From: Okibacterium fritillariae
Lineage (GTDB): Bacteria; Actinomycetota; Actinomycetes; Actinomycetales; Microbacteriaceae
DNA: 64,000 nucleotides
Reading direction: 5' to 3'
NCBI RefSeq assembly: GCF_900167575.1
Contig: NZ_FUZP01000002.1
Coordinates: 186,001-250,000, forward strand
Shown: piece after piece, positions 35,929-43,363 of the stretch
How the letters are laid out: each line of letters opens with the position of its first letter
How positions within the stretch are numbered: position 1 is the stretch's first letter
Position numbers and translations under genes: made by a program
The notes under the pieces: generated by a model
What the model saw: the letters and a program-made list of their open reading frames with translations, nothing else
Databases searched by the model: none
Told to the model about the DNA's origin: nothing

Positions 35929-36110
35929 GCGGCCTGTTGTCTGGGCAGGTCGTGGCTACAGCATACGTCCTTCTTAAGGTGGACAACCTGAACATTTGGT
36001 CGAAAACATCGGCGTGTTGCCAAGAAGACGGGTTTGCGGAAACCCGCAACGCTCACATTCGCATTATTGCGCCGCGACGAGCCGTTTATGCGCGCTACCG
36101 CTCCCCGGCG

Positions 36111-36608
36111 TCACCGACCGCGCAGGATGCTTTCGCGCGCCGCCTGCATGTGCACGAGGTCGCTGGCGCGCTGACGTTCGCGGTCACGGCGCCGCACGCG
36201 CTTGACGATGACGATGGCGATGAGGGTGCCGAGGATGGCGCCGGATGTGTTGGCTGCGACATCCAGGATGCTGGCGAAGCGGTGCGGTAACAGGAGCGCC
36301 TGGCAGAGCTCGATGGCGAGGCTGAGGCTGGCGCACAGCAGCGGCGAGAACCAAAGCAGCCAGCGGGGGAGCGCGAGCGCGACGAGCAGGCCGAGCGGCA
36401 GGAACATGACGATGTTGGCGCTGAACTCGACCACGCCGTAGGTGACGAAGCGCGGCAGGCCCACGCCGTAAAGGGTGTCGAGCACGCGCGCGATGGTGCC
36501 GCGGGCGCCCGCGTCGACGGGGGTCGGCCAGAAGACGATGACGAGCACCGCGACCGTGACGACCGCGAGCAGCCAGCTCGAGAGCTGTCGGAGTCGGATG
36601 TCGGTCAT
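36111..36608 (-). CDS. VanZ family membrane protein
   Basis: A 165-residue protein with four predicted helices. The VanZ-like signature is seen in VVEFSANIVMFLPLGLLVALAL (N-x3-F-x-P-x-G) and the later SLAIELCQALLLPHRFASILDVAANTSGAILG, with the conserved acidic/Gln and D-x-x-x-N elements. Apart from teicoplanin resistance in enterococci the family's role is unclear. The ATG at 36608 is preferred to an upstream alternative. It is divergent from the DUF222 gene; a second VanZ gene lies 1 kb away beyond the tRNA. Confidence 0.88.
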   Translation of the reverse strand: MTDIRLRQLSSWLLAVVTVAVLVIVFWPTPVDAGARGTIARVLDTLYGVGLPRFVTYGVVEFSANIVMFLPLGLLVALALPRWLLWFSPLLCASLSLAIELCQALLLPHRFASILDVAANTSGAILGTLIAIVIVKRVRRRDRERQRASDLVHMQAARESILRGR

Positions 36609-36735
36609 GCGGTCCTCGCGCTCGGAAGAGTGGCCCGGGGGCCGTCGGTGAGGATCCGCGCCGATCGTGTGCGCCAGCCTACCCCCGACCGCCGACGCGC
36701 GTAGTGTGGATGTGCGCGCCACGCCGTTCTATGTT

Positions 36736-36751
36736 TCGAACACTTGTTCGA
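36736..36751. promoter_or_regulatory. LexA/SOS box
   Basis: TCGAACACTTGTTCGA has the TCGAAC-N4-GTTCGA form of the Gram-positive/actinobacterial LexA site, with perfect outer arms. It overlaps the -35 hexamer (TTGTTC, 36744-36749) of the DUF222 gene promoter, the expected place for repression. DUF222/13E12-family genes are known LexA targets in mycobacteria, which supports the call. Confidence 0.8.
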
Positions 36752-36772
36752 CTGCGGGTTTTTCTCTACACT
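36744..36772 (+). promoter_or_regulatory. Promoter of truncated DUF222 gene
   Basis: TTGTTC (36744-36749), a 17-base spacer and TACACT (36767-36772) form a good -35/-10 pair. The -10 ends six bases before the ATG at 36779, so the transcript is probably leaderless. Confidence 0.65.
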
Positions 36773-36778
36773 CGTCAT

Positions 36779-37501
36779 ATGGAAGTTCTGTTCGATCACC
36801 TCGCCCGTGCCGCCGCCAAGGTGGGCACGCAACGTCTTCGCTCGCCGTCGGCCACGTCGCCCTCGGCCGTCTATCGCCAACTGCCCGACGATGCGCTCAA
36901 CCAGGCGCTGTGGCAGCTCGGCGAACTGCAGCGCGCCACCGAGGCGCTATCCGCCGTCATCGCCGGAGAAATGCTCACGCGGGATGAGGGTCGCGCCGAC
37001 GTCACCCTGCGACGCATCCGCGGCCTCACGCACGCTTCGGGCGACACCGTCGAGCGCCTGCTGCGCGTCGGCACGGTCGTGGCCGAAACCGAGCAGGCCA
37101 TCGACGCGGCCGCCACGTTCGACGAGGCGCAGCCGCTGTGGCGCGAGCGGGGTGTCGCGGATGCGGCATCGAGCGCGGACGAGGAGGGCGACACGCCGCT
37201 CGGCTCGCAGCCCGTGCACCTCCCGTGGGCCGCGCCCGTTGCGCTCGCCGTCGTCGCTGGCGAGCTGTCGGCCGAGACCGCCGGGGTCATCCTGCGCGGC
37301 CTCGCGCCGGCTGTCGAGCGCGCCGATGTGCGGGAGTTGCAGGCCGCCGCCGAGTCGCTCGTGATCGCCGCCACCGAGCACACGCCCGAATGGTTGGAGC
37401 GCCAGGCATCCAAGATCTGCTGGCGGCTGTCGTCACCCGTGTCGGTCGCTAGCCGTGTACGCGAGGGCCGAGAATATCGGCTATCCTTAGTGAGGCCTTA
37501 G
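36779..37501 (+). CDS. DUF222 domain protein lacking its HNH nuclease domain (13E12-like)
   Basis: A 240-residue protein corresponding to the N-terminal DUF222 part of the 13E12-type family: LNQALWQLGELQRATEALSAVIAGEMLTRDEG and VAGELSAETAGVILRGLAPAVERADV are typical. Family members are usually 400-550 residues with a C-terminal HNH endonuclease. Here the frame ends in a non-conserved VREGREYRLSLVRP, eight bases before tRNA-Pro, so the nuclease half is missing, probably lost by deletion or recombination next to the tRNA. The promoter carries a LexA box. It may still be expressed upon DNA damage, but nuclease activity is not expected. Confidence 0.8.
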   Translation: MEVLFDHLARAAAKVGTQRLRSPSATSPSAVYRQLPDDALNQALWQLGELQRATEALSAVIAGEMLTRDEGRADVTLRRIRGLTHASGDTVERLLRVGTVVAETEQAIDAAATFDEAQPLWRERGVADAASSADEEGDTPLGSQPVHLPWAAPVALAVVAGELSAETAGVILRGLAPAVERADVRELQAAAESLVIAATEHTPEWLERQASKICWRLSSPVSVASRVREGREYRLSLVRP

Positions 37502-37508
37502 GGCCAAT

Positions 37509-37582
37509 CGGGGTGTGGCGCAGCTTGGTAGCGCGCCTCGTTCGGGACGAGGAGGTCGTGGGTTCGAATCCCGCCACCCCGA
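37509..37582 (+). tRNA. tRNA-Pro (anticodon CGG)
   Basis: The 74-base cloverleaf folds fully: acceptor CGGGGTG/CACCCCG plus A discriminator, D-arm GCGC, anticodon arm CCTCG-TTCGGGA-CGAGG with CGG, and T-arm GTGGG-TTCGAAT-CCCGC. CCA is not encoded. It is followed at once by a terminator. It abuts the truncated DUF222 gene. Confidence 0.97.
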
Positions 37583-37593
37583 CACACACAGAG

Positions 37594-37631
37594 AAAGCCC
37601 GGCCAGACAGCAATGTCAGGCCGGGCTTTTT
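37594..37631 (+). terminator. Terminator after tRNA-Pro
   Basis: AAAGCCCGGCC (37594-37604) pairs with GGCCGGGCTTT (37619-37629) and a T run follows. The 3' end of the convergent VanZ gene (stop at 37616) lies inside the hairpin. Confidence 0.92.
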
Positions 37632-38191
37632 CGTTGAGCGTCGTTGGTTCTCCAGCGGAAACGGTCGACGAGTGCCGCCCCTCTGCGCGTGCGAACGACG
37701 AGCAGGAAGAGCACGTAGCCGAGTGCGGCGCCCGTCACGTTGAAGAGGAAGTCGTTGACGTCGGCGATGTGGCCGCCGCCGGCGAATCGTTGCGCGGCGA
37801 GCTGCAGGAGTTCGATCGCCAGGCTCGCGCCGGCGGCTATCGCCAGCACCGTGCGCCATCGTGGGCGGGTGACGAGGAGGGCAATGAGTACGCCCAGCGG
37901 CACGAACACGGCGACGTTGATGAGAGCATCCTCGACCTCGTAGTCCACGAAGGGGACGAGCGCCACCGACGGCGTCCACGGTTCGTCGCGGCCGGGTGCG
38001 TTGAGGAAGATCGGGAAGATCGTATTCGCCACGATTCCGGCGACGTAGATCGAGAGGGCGGCCGCGACGGCGACGCGGGGGAGCGACAGGAACCGCCGCG
38101 CACGCAACCACAGAACCAGGATGGCGAAGAGCACGATGCTGAGGGGTATCACCACGGGCAACACGGGCACCTGGTCGAAGGGGTTACTCAC
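37616..38191 (-). CDS. VanZ family membrane protein
   Basis: A 191-residue protein with five predicted helices and the VanZ core LVPFVDYEVEDALINVAVFVPLGVLIALL (N-x3-F-x-P-x-G) followed by ASLAIELLQLAAQRFAGGGHIADVNDFLFNVTGAALGY. It starts with GTG at 38191. Paralogous to the VanZ gene at 36111 but only distantly similar. The two lie on either side of the DUF222/tRNA unit in the same orientation. Function unknown. Confidence 0.88.
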   Translation of the reverse strand: MSNPFDQVPVLPVVIPLSIVLFAILVLWLRARRFLSLPRVAVAAALSIYVAGIVANTIFPIFLNAPGRDEPWTPSVALVPFVDYEVEDALINVAVFVPLGVLIALLVTRPRWRTVLAIAAGASLAIELLQLAAQRFAGGGHIADVNDFLFNVTGAALGYVLFLLVVRTRRGAALVDRFRWRTNDAQRKSPA

Positions 38192-38584
38192 GATCCCTCA
38201 AGATACCCGAGACGCTGACCGCCGACGGCGCATCGGCGTCGACCTGGACGCATGCCAGTATGCAGATGAGCCTTCGCGCACAGCGGGATCGGCTTGGCTG
38301 CATCGACGACCTCGACGAGAGCAGAATCAGCCTGCGAATTCCTCGTATGAATGAGCTATTGTTTGTGGCAGAGGGAAAAATTCCCGCTCTGTTCAGCGAG
38401 CGGGACCGCGCACGCGTCTCACCGGAGTCGCCACTTCTTCGTCGAAAGAGTGCGCTCATGTCCCTGCAAACCGTCGCTGCAGCCCGAATCCCGTCTGCCC
38501 CTCCTCGTCTTCGAGACGCAAGGATGGCGTTGTCAGACCTCCCCGCAGAATCCCTCGTCGAGATGCACCTCCGGGAGACCTCCA
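38192..38584. other. Gene-free stretch with an orphan minus-strand terminator
   Basis: About 390 bases without a convincing gene. On the minus strand TCCCGCTC/GAGCGGGA (38398-38405 with 38382-38389) is followed by a run of five T (38380-38376), a textbook terminator for leftward transcription, although no leftward gene lies upstream of it. Small open frames on both strands are compositionally unconvincing. Confidence 0.55.
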
Positions 38585-39580
38585 ATGTCTGATGCCGTCA
38601 ACCGCCCCCCGTTCGACCCCGAACTCGCCACTTTCCTCGCCGCCCTCGAAGCTCGCGGCCCGTTCACCCTCACCGCCGATATGGTTCCGCATATGCGCCA
38701 GCTCGACGTGACCGAGGAGGTCCTCGATGAGAGGCTTCGATCCCGCGGTTATGAACGACGCACCGTGACTGTCCCCGGATATCGCGGAGACTCGATCCAA
38801 CTCGCCGTCATCCAGCGCACGCAACGGACGGGTAAGACGGCTGCCGTCTACGGGATCCACGGAGGCGGAATGATGTTCGGCCACTACCTGTCCAACCTGG
38901 ACTCCTACGACGACTGGCTCCTGGTGCACGACGTCACGCTCATCAGCGTGGATTACCGCCTCGCCCCCGAATACCCCGACCCGTACCCGGTCGAAGATTG
39001 CTACGCCGGACTCGTGTGGATCACCGAACATTCCGAGGAACTCGGTATCGACCCTGAGCGCATCGTCATCGCGGGGCAGAGCGCGGGCGCGGGACTCGCC
39101 GCAGGCACCACGCTCCTCGCGCGTGACCGTCGCGGCCCGGCGTTGATGGCGCAGATCCTCGTGTCTCCGATGCTCGACGACCGCGACAGCACCGTCTCGA
39201 CCACGCAGATCGACGGTGTCGGCATCGCAGATCGGCAGATGACCCGCTTCGGCTGGGATGCCTACCTCGGCCAACGCCGCGCCACAGACGACGTATCGGT
39301 ATACGCCGCACCCGCACGCGCGTCAGACCTTTCGGCGCTGCCGTGCACCTACATCGACTGCGGCAGTGCCGAGGTCTTTCGGGACGAGACAGTCGCTTAC
39401 GCCAGCCGGATGTGGGCTGACGGCGTTGATGCGGAGTTGCACGTCTGGCCGGGCGCCTTCCACGGCTTTACCAGCATGATGCCGCAGGCGGCCATCTCGA
39501 GGAGCGCGATCGGGGCGCTCGCCGACTGGACCCGACGACTCCTCGGGGCGCCATCGCCGGCATCTGGGAGCGACAGGTAG
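38585..39580 (+). CDS. Alpha/beta hydrolase, hormone-sensitive-lipase type esterase
   Basis: A 331-residue cytoplasmic esterase. The oxyanion motif HGGGMM is at about residue 94, the nucleophile elbow GQSAG near 165 and the catalytic His in GAFHGF near 297; the acid is expected near DGVDAELH. The ISVDYRLAPEYPDPYPVEDCYAGL segment is typical of the HSL family. The start at 38585 follows GGGAGA; the open frame extending to 38351 lacks conservation. It acts on short acyl esters of unknown identity. Confidence 0.92.
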   Translation: MSDAVNRPPFDPELATFLAALEARGPFTLTADMVPHMRQLDVTEEVLDERLRSRGYERRTVTVPGYRGDSIQLAVIQRTQRTGKTAAVYGIHGGGMMFGHYLSNLDSYDDWLLVHDVTLISVDYRLAPEYPDPYPVEDCYAGLVWITEHSEELGIDPERIVIAGQSAGAGLAAGTTLLARDRRGPALMAQILVSPMLDDRDSTVSTTQIDGVGIADRQMTRFGWDAYLGQRRATDDVSVYAAPARASDLSALPCTYIDCGSAEVFRDETVAYASRMWADGVDAELHVWPGAFHGFTSMMPQAAISRSAIGALADWTRRLLGAPSPASGSDR

Positions 39581-39674
39581 GAGATGCGCGGGACCTCATC
39601 CGTGACGCACGCGCGGTGGCGCCGCGCGTGACAGGGTAGAGGGGCGCGCACGCGCACAACGAAAGGTGGATGCC

Positions 39675-40553
39675 GTGGCAGATGTCGTCGTCATCGGGGA
39701 TGCTCTCATCGACGAGTTCGAGCACGACGGGCAGACGGTCGAAGCCGTCGGTGGCGCCGCGCTCAACGTGGCCCTCGGCATCCGCATTCTGAAGCGGCGC
39801 TCGGCTCTCATCGCCATGGTGGGGGATGACGAGGCCGGTGACGCCATCGCCCAGCACGTGCGCGAGGCCGATGTGGCTCTGCTGCGCACCGACGCGCCCT
39901 ACGGAACGGCGCGCGCGGTGTCGACGCGTGTCGGCGGTGAGCCCACGTATGTGTTCAACGAGGCTGCGCAGAAACGACGGGTCGAGTTCGATCGGGATGC
40001 GCTGCTGCTCGTGCGCACCGCATCCATCGTGGCCGTCAGCTGCCTCGCGCTCGACAACGACGCCCAGGTCGACGACCTGCTCACTGTCGTCACCGACCCC
40101 GAACGTCGCCTCGTGCTCGACCCCAACCCGCGCCCCGGCATGATGAACAACCTTCCGCTCTTCGCCGCCAACCTGCGCCGCATCGCCGCCGTCAGCCTGC
40201 TCGTCAAGGTCAGCGACGAGGATGCCGCGCTGCTCGGCTACCTCGACCTCGAATCGTTGGCCGAGGACCTGCTCACCTCCGGCGCCCGCTACGTGCTCGG
40301 CACGGCCGGGGCCCAGGGCGCCACGCTTTACGGCGACGGCCTCGAGGTCAGCGTGCCCATCGCGCAGCTCGACGCGCCGATCGTCGACACCATGGGCGCG
40401 GGCGACTCGGTCCTGGCGACGACGGTCGCGGCCCTGCTCGGCGGCATCCCCGAAGACGAGGATGACTGGCAAGAAATCCTCGAGCGCGCGATGTCGGTTG
40501 CCGCGGCCACCTGCCGCGTCGCCGGCCCCACGCTGCAGCTCCCGCGCGGCTGA
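39675..40553 (+). CDS. PfkB family carbohydrate kinase
   Basis: A 292-residue ribokinase-like enzyme. The N-terminal substrate loop VGGAALNVALGIRILKRRSALIAMVGDDEAGD and the C-terminal signature DTMGAGDSVLATTVAALLGG, with the catalytic Asp of GAGD, are clear. The GTG at 39675 is favoured by AAAGG eight bases upstream, over a GTG at 39666. The substrate is unresolved: fructose, tagatose-6-phosphate or a nucleoside are typical. It stands alone, not clearly linked to the acid-sugar island further right. Confidence 0.9.
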   Translation: MADVVVIGDALIDEFEHDGQTVEAVGGAALNVALGIRILKRRSALIAMVGDDEAGDAIAQHVREADVALLRTDAPYGTARAVSTRVGGEPTYVFNEAAQKRRVEFDRDALLLVRTASIVAVSCLALDNDAQVDDLLTVVTDPERRLVLDPNPRPGMMNNLPLFAANLRRIAAVSLLVKVSDEDAALLGYLDLESLAEDLLTSGARYVLGTAGAQGATLYGDGLEVSVPIAQLDAPIVDTMGAGDSVLATTVAALLGGIPEDEDDWQEILERAMSVAAATCRVAGPTLQLPRG

Positions 40554-40558
40554 AGCTC

Positions 40559-40945
40559 GTGAATCCGGAACCGTCAGACGGCTCGCGGGCCGATATCGAC
40601 GCCCATGCCGATACCGATACCGATGCCCACGTCGATACGGATGCCCACGTCGATACCGATGCCGATGTCGACGAAGCGCCGCCGAGGGAGGGTCCCGCGT
40701 TCGACGACGTGCCGCCGAGCCCCCAGGCCGCGGTCCAGGCGTTCTACCCCTACCCCGATCACCCCGGCTGGTATCGATATCACGACGGCACGTCCTGGAT
40801 GGGCGAACCGCAGCTTTTCCCTTGGTGGAAGCGACCCGTGGCGTGGTGGACGGGGCGACCGCCCGTCTGGCTCGTTCTCGGTTGGATGGCGCTCATGGGC
40901 GCAACTGTCGCCGTATGCGTGACCATCGACGCGATCAATTCCTGA
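40559..40945 (+). CDS. Small DUF2510-like membrane protein with Asp-rich repeats
   Basis: A 128-residue protein in three parts. Residues 10-40 form an acidic repeat tract (units of DTDAHV). Residues 55-85 look like a DUF2510-type motif (PDHPGWYRYHDGTSWMGEPQLF). One membrane helix ends the protein (VWLVLGWMALMGATVAVCV). It starts with GTG six bases after the PfkB stop, so it is probably cotranscribed. Function unknown. Confidence 0.65.
   Translation: MNPEPSDGSRADIDAHADTDTDAHVDTDAHVDTDADVDEAPPREGPAFDDVPPSPQAAVQAFYPYPDHPGWYRYHDGTSWMGEPQLFPWWKRPVAWWTGRPPVWLVLGWMALMGATVAVCVTIDAINS
40622..40673 (+). repeat. 18-base tandem repeat coding DAHVDT
   Basis: Two near-identical 18-base units (40622-40639, 40640-40657) and a partial third, in frame, with degenerate copies upstream. 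Copy-number change would alter only the acidic tract length. Confidence 0.8.
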
Positions 40946-40950
40946 CGCGT

Positions 40951-41841
40951 TTAGGGCGCTTCGAAGGGGAGCGGCTGATAGACGCGGTCGGCCGTGTCGT
41001 AGAAGAACGCGCGCTTTTCGGCGGCCGTGAGCGGCGCCGTGATGTCGAGGTAGCTGTCGAGCAGCTGGTCGTAGCGGGCGAAGAGGCCATCGACGGGAAA
41101 GTTGCTGCCGAACATGAGGCGGTCTGCGCCGAAGAGTGAGACCAGCTCGAAGACCACGTCGCGGTTGAGGTCGGTGGTCCAGGGCTGCCCCTCGACACAC
41201 AGGCCGGATGCCTTGACCACGACGTTCGGCCGCTCGGCCATGCGTGCCATCGCCTCGCGCCAGCCGGCAACCGTCTCGGGCCGGCGATCGAGCAGCACGC
41301 CCGAGTGGTTGACGATGAGAAGCGTGTCGGGAAAGTCGCGTGCGAGGTCAGCCGCGGCATCCAGGTTCTGCCACGGGGTCTGCAGCTCGAAGTGCAGACC
41401 GTGCTCGGCCAGGAGCGCATAGCCGGCCCGCCACGTGTCGTCGCGCATGAGCGTCTCGCCCGGCTTGTGCCGCACGCTCCTGACGAGCGGGAACGAGGCT
41501 TGCTCGGCGAGGACACCCGCCACGTCGGGGGCATCCAGCCAGGCCTGTGCGGCCATGGCACCGGGAACGCCCGACGACGCCGACAGCTCGCTCACATAAC
41601 GCGTCTCGCCGATCGGGTCGGTGTCCTCCCACTCGGCTTCCATGTAGACGCTCGCCACCACGCCCGTGCCTTGGATGTCGCGGCGGTAGTCGCCCGGCAG
41701 ATACGTGTGCTTGATCGCCGAGTAATCCCCGTAACGGTGCGGAACGCGCGCACCCGGCTCGAGCCACGGGTAGCTATTGCGCTCGAGATCCCACACGTGG
41801 TGGTGGGCATCGATGATGGGGCCGTCGTAGCGCTCGCTCAT
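40951..41841 (-). CDS. Amidohydrolase family 2, COG3618-type sugar lactonase
   Basis: A 296-residue TIM-barrel metal hydrolase. It starts IIDAHHHVWDLERNSYPWLEPG, the metal-binding H-x-H-x-W opening of the COG3618 group that includes L-fucono- and L-rhamnono-lactonases, and ends with LMFGSNFPVDG...YDQLLDSYLDI typical of that family. It is the distal gene of the leftward arm of the catabolic island, 5 bases after the MFS gene. A lactonase acting on an aldonic-acid lactone fits the surrounding kinase and aldolase; the lactone itself is unknown. Confidence 0.88.
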   Translation of the reverse strand: MSERYDGPIIDAHHHVWDLERNSYPWLEPGARVPHRYGDYSAIKHTYLPGDYRRDIQGTGVVASVYMEAEWEDTDPIGETRYVSELSASSGVPGAMAAQAWLDAPDVAGVLAEQASFPLVRSVRHKPGETLMRDDTWRAGYALLAEHGLHFELQTPWQNLDAAADLARDFPDTLLIVNHSGVLLDRRPETVAGWREAMARMAERPNVVVKASGLCVEGQPWTTDLNRDVVFELVSLFGADRLMFGSNFPVDGLFARYDQLLDSYLDITAPLTAAEKRAFFYDTADRVYQPLPFEAP

Positions 41842-41846
41842 GCGAG

Positions 41847-43154
41847 TCAGACCTTCTCGGGGGTGCGGGTCGGGGCCACGGGGGCGTGCTTGTTGCCCTC
41901 GAAGTTGATCGACAGCGACGCCACCAGGTAGACGGCCGCGGCGGCCGCGAGGAACACGAGCACGGCGATGAAATCACCCGTGACATCGAGCAGCACACCG
42001 GCGACGATCGGAACGATGATGCCGGCCGAGGTGCCCGCGAAGTTCATGACGCCGCCCACGAGGCCGACCTTCTCCTTCTTGGCGAGCATGGCGGGGATGG
42101 TCCAGTAGAGCCCGCCGAACAGGTTGAAGAAGACACCGACGCAGAGCAGCACGACGGCGGTCGTGGCATCCGTGACGAAGGGGAGGGCGATGAGCGCGGC
42201 CAGGCTGAGCGCGCCCGAGCCGCCGAAGAGCAGCTTGAACGAGAAGTTGCGCGAGAACCGCTTCTGCAGCTTGTCGGCCAGGAAACCCGAGAGGATCTCA
42301 CCGACGGCGCCGCACAGGAAGATGAGGAAGGTTGCGAAGCCCATGGCCTGCAGGTCGAGACCGCGAGCCTGGCTCAGGTAGGTGGGGCCCCACGTGACGA
42401 GACCCCAAAACACCATGGCCCAGCCGAGGCGGCCGATCACCATGGCCGTGACATTCTTGGCGCTCACACCGGGCTTGGGGCCCTCGGCCTCGTCCTCGGC
42501 GCTGACGAGCTCGACCTCGGCCGCGTTCACGAGCTTGTGCTCGAACGGGTGGTTGCGAATGTAGAGGAACACGAGGAACCCGATGGCCACCGTGGAGATG
42601 CCGACGATGACGAACGACCAACGCCACGACCCCGTCGCCGTGATCAACCACGCGATGAGCAGACCACCGAACGCGGCACCGAGAGGCGCACCCGAGTCGA
42701 TGAGCGTCACCCCCGAGGCGCGGCGCTTCGGGGGCATCCAGTTGGAGACGAGCTTCGACGCCGACGCCATGTAGGGCGCCTCGAACGCGCCGAGACCCAG
42801 ACGGGCGAGGATGAGCATGAAGCCGTTGACCGCCAGGCCCGTGAGCGCCGTGAACGTGCCCCAGATGGCCGACGCGATACCGATGACCCTGCGCGGCCCG
42901 AAGCGGTCGGCGGCCAGGCCACCCGGAATCTGCAACAGGCAGTAGGTCCAGAAGAAGGCGCTGAGGATGACGCCCTTCATGGTCGCCGTCAGCTCGAAGT
43001 CCTCGCTGATCGACGGCAGGGCCACGCCGAGCGCCGACCGGTCGATCGAGTTCACCGTATAGAAGACGAACAGGATGACGACGACGCTCCACCGGATGTT
43101 GGTGGGGCGCGACGAACGCCGCGCGGCGTCGGTATTGGTGCGGGTCTGGCTCAC
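41847..43154 (-). CDS. MFS transporter, anion:cation symporter (ACS)-type
   Basis: A 435-residue transporter with twelve helices. The N-terminal VNSIDRSALGVALPSISEDFELTATMKGVILSAFFWTYCLLQIPGGLAADRFGPRRV matches sugar-acid transporters such as the glucarate/galactonate group. It starts with GTG at 43154 after GAGGAG; the upstream open frame to 43253 lies in repeat DNA. A second MFS gene of the same superfamily follows upstream in the same operon, and each is adjacent to one lactonase gene. Confidence 0.9.
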   Translation of the reverse strand: MSQTRTNTDAARRSSRPTNIRWSVVVILFVFYTVNSIDRSALGVALPSISEDFELTATMKGVILSAFFWTYCLLQIPGGLAADRFGPRRVIGIASAIWGTFTALTGLAVNGFMLILARLGLGAFEAPYMASASKLVSNWMPPKRRASGVTLIDSGAPLGAAFGGLLIAWLITATGSWRWSFVIVGISTVAIGFLVFLYIRNHPFEHKLVNAAEVELVSAEDEAEGPKPGVSAKNVTAMVIGRLGWAMVFWGLVTWGPTYLSQARGLDLQAMGFATFLIFLCGAVGEILSGFLADKLQKRFSRNFSFKLLFGGSGALSLAALIALPFVTDATTAVVLLCVGVFFNLFGGLYWTIPAMLAKKEKVGLVGGVMNFAGTSAGIIVPIVAGVLLDVTGDFIAVLVFLAAAAAVYLVASLSINFEGNKHAPVAPTRTPEKV

Positions 43155-43221
43155 GGGAAGCTCCTCAGGATGGTTCGAGGTCAGGCTATGCAGGGATTGC
43201 GGGGAACGCGAAAAAGGGGGA

Positions 43222-43355
43222 GGGCGTGACCCGGAGTGGGCCCCCTGGGTCACGCCCGGCTGGGGAGGGCAACGATAGAGTCACGCCCGGCTGGGGAGGG
43301 CGACGATGGGAGTCACGCCCGGCTGGGGAGGGCGACGACGGGAGTCGCGCCCGGT
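43222..43355. repeat. Tandem GTCACGCCCGGCTGGGGAGG repeats with strong hairpin
   Basis: Between the two MFS genes a GTCACGCCCGGCTGGGGAGG-based unit recurs at 43249, 43280, 43312 and, truncated, 43344 (spacing 31-32). A reversed copy GGGCGTGACCC at 43222-43232 pairs with GGGTCACGCCC at 43247-43257 to make an 11-base-pair hairpin. No T run follows. It may be a processing or termination element separating the two MFS genes, or an expanding intergenic repeat. Confidence 0.85.
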
Positions 43356-43363
43356 CTATCGGC

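Noticed and set aside
37509-37582. tRNA-Pro as an integration site of a mobile island
   Set aside because: No integrase, direct repeat of the tRNA 3' end or other mobility gene was found nearby; only the truncated DUF222 gene hints at recombination.
38184-38592. Short open frames upstream of the esterase, both strands
   Set aside because: Arg/Ser-rich or unconserved, no convincing ribosome site. The plus-strand one overlaps the esterase start by eight bases but has no other support.
43222-43355. CRISPR-like repeat array
   Set aside because: Period of 31-32 leaves only about 10 variable bases per unit, no true spacers and no cas genes; it is a simple tandem repeat.
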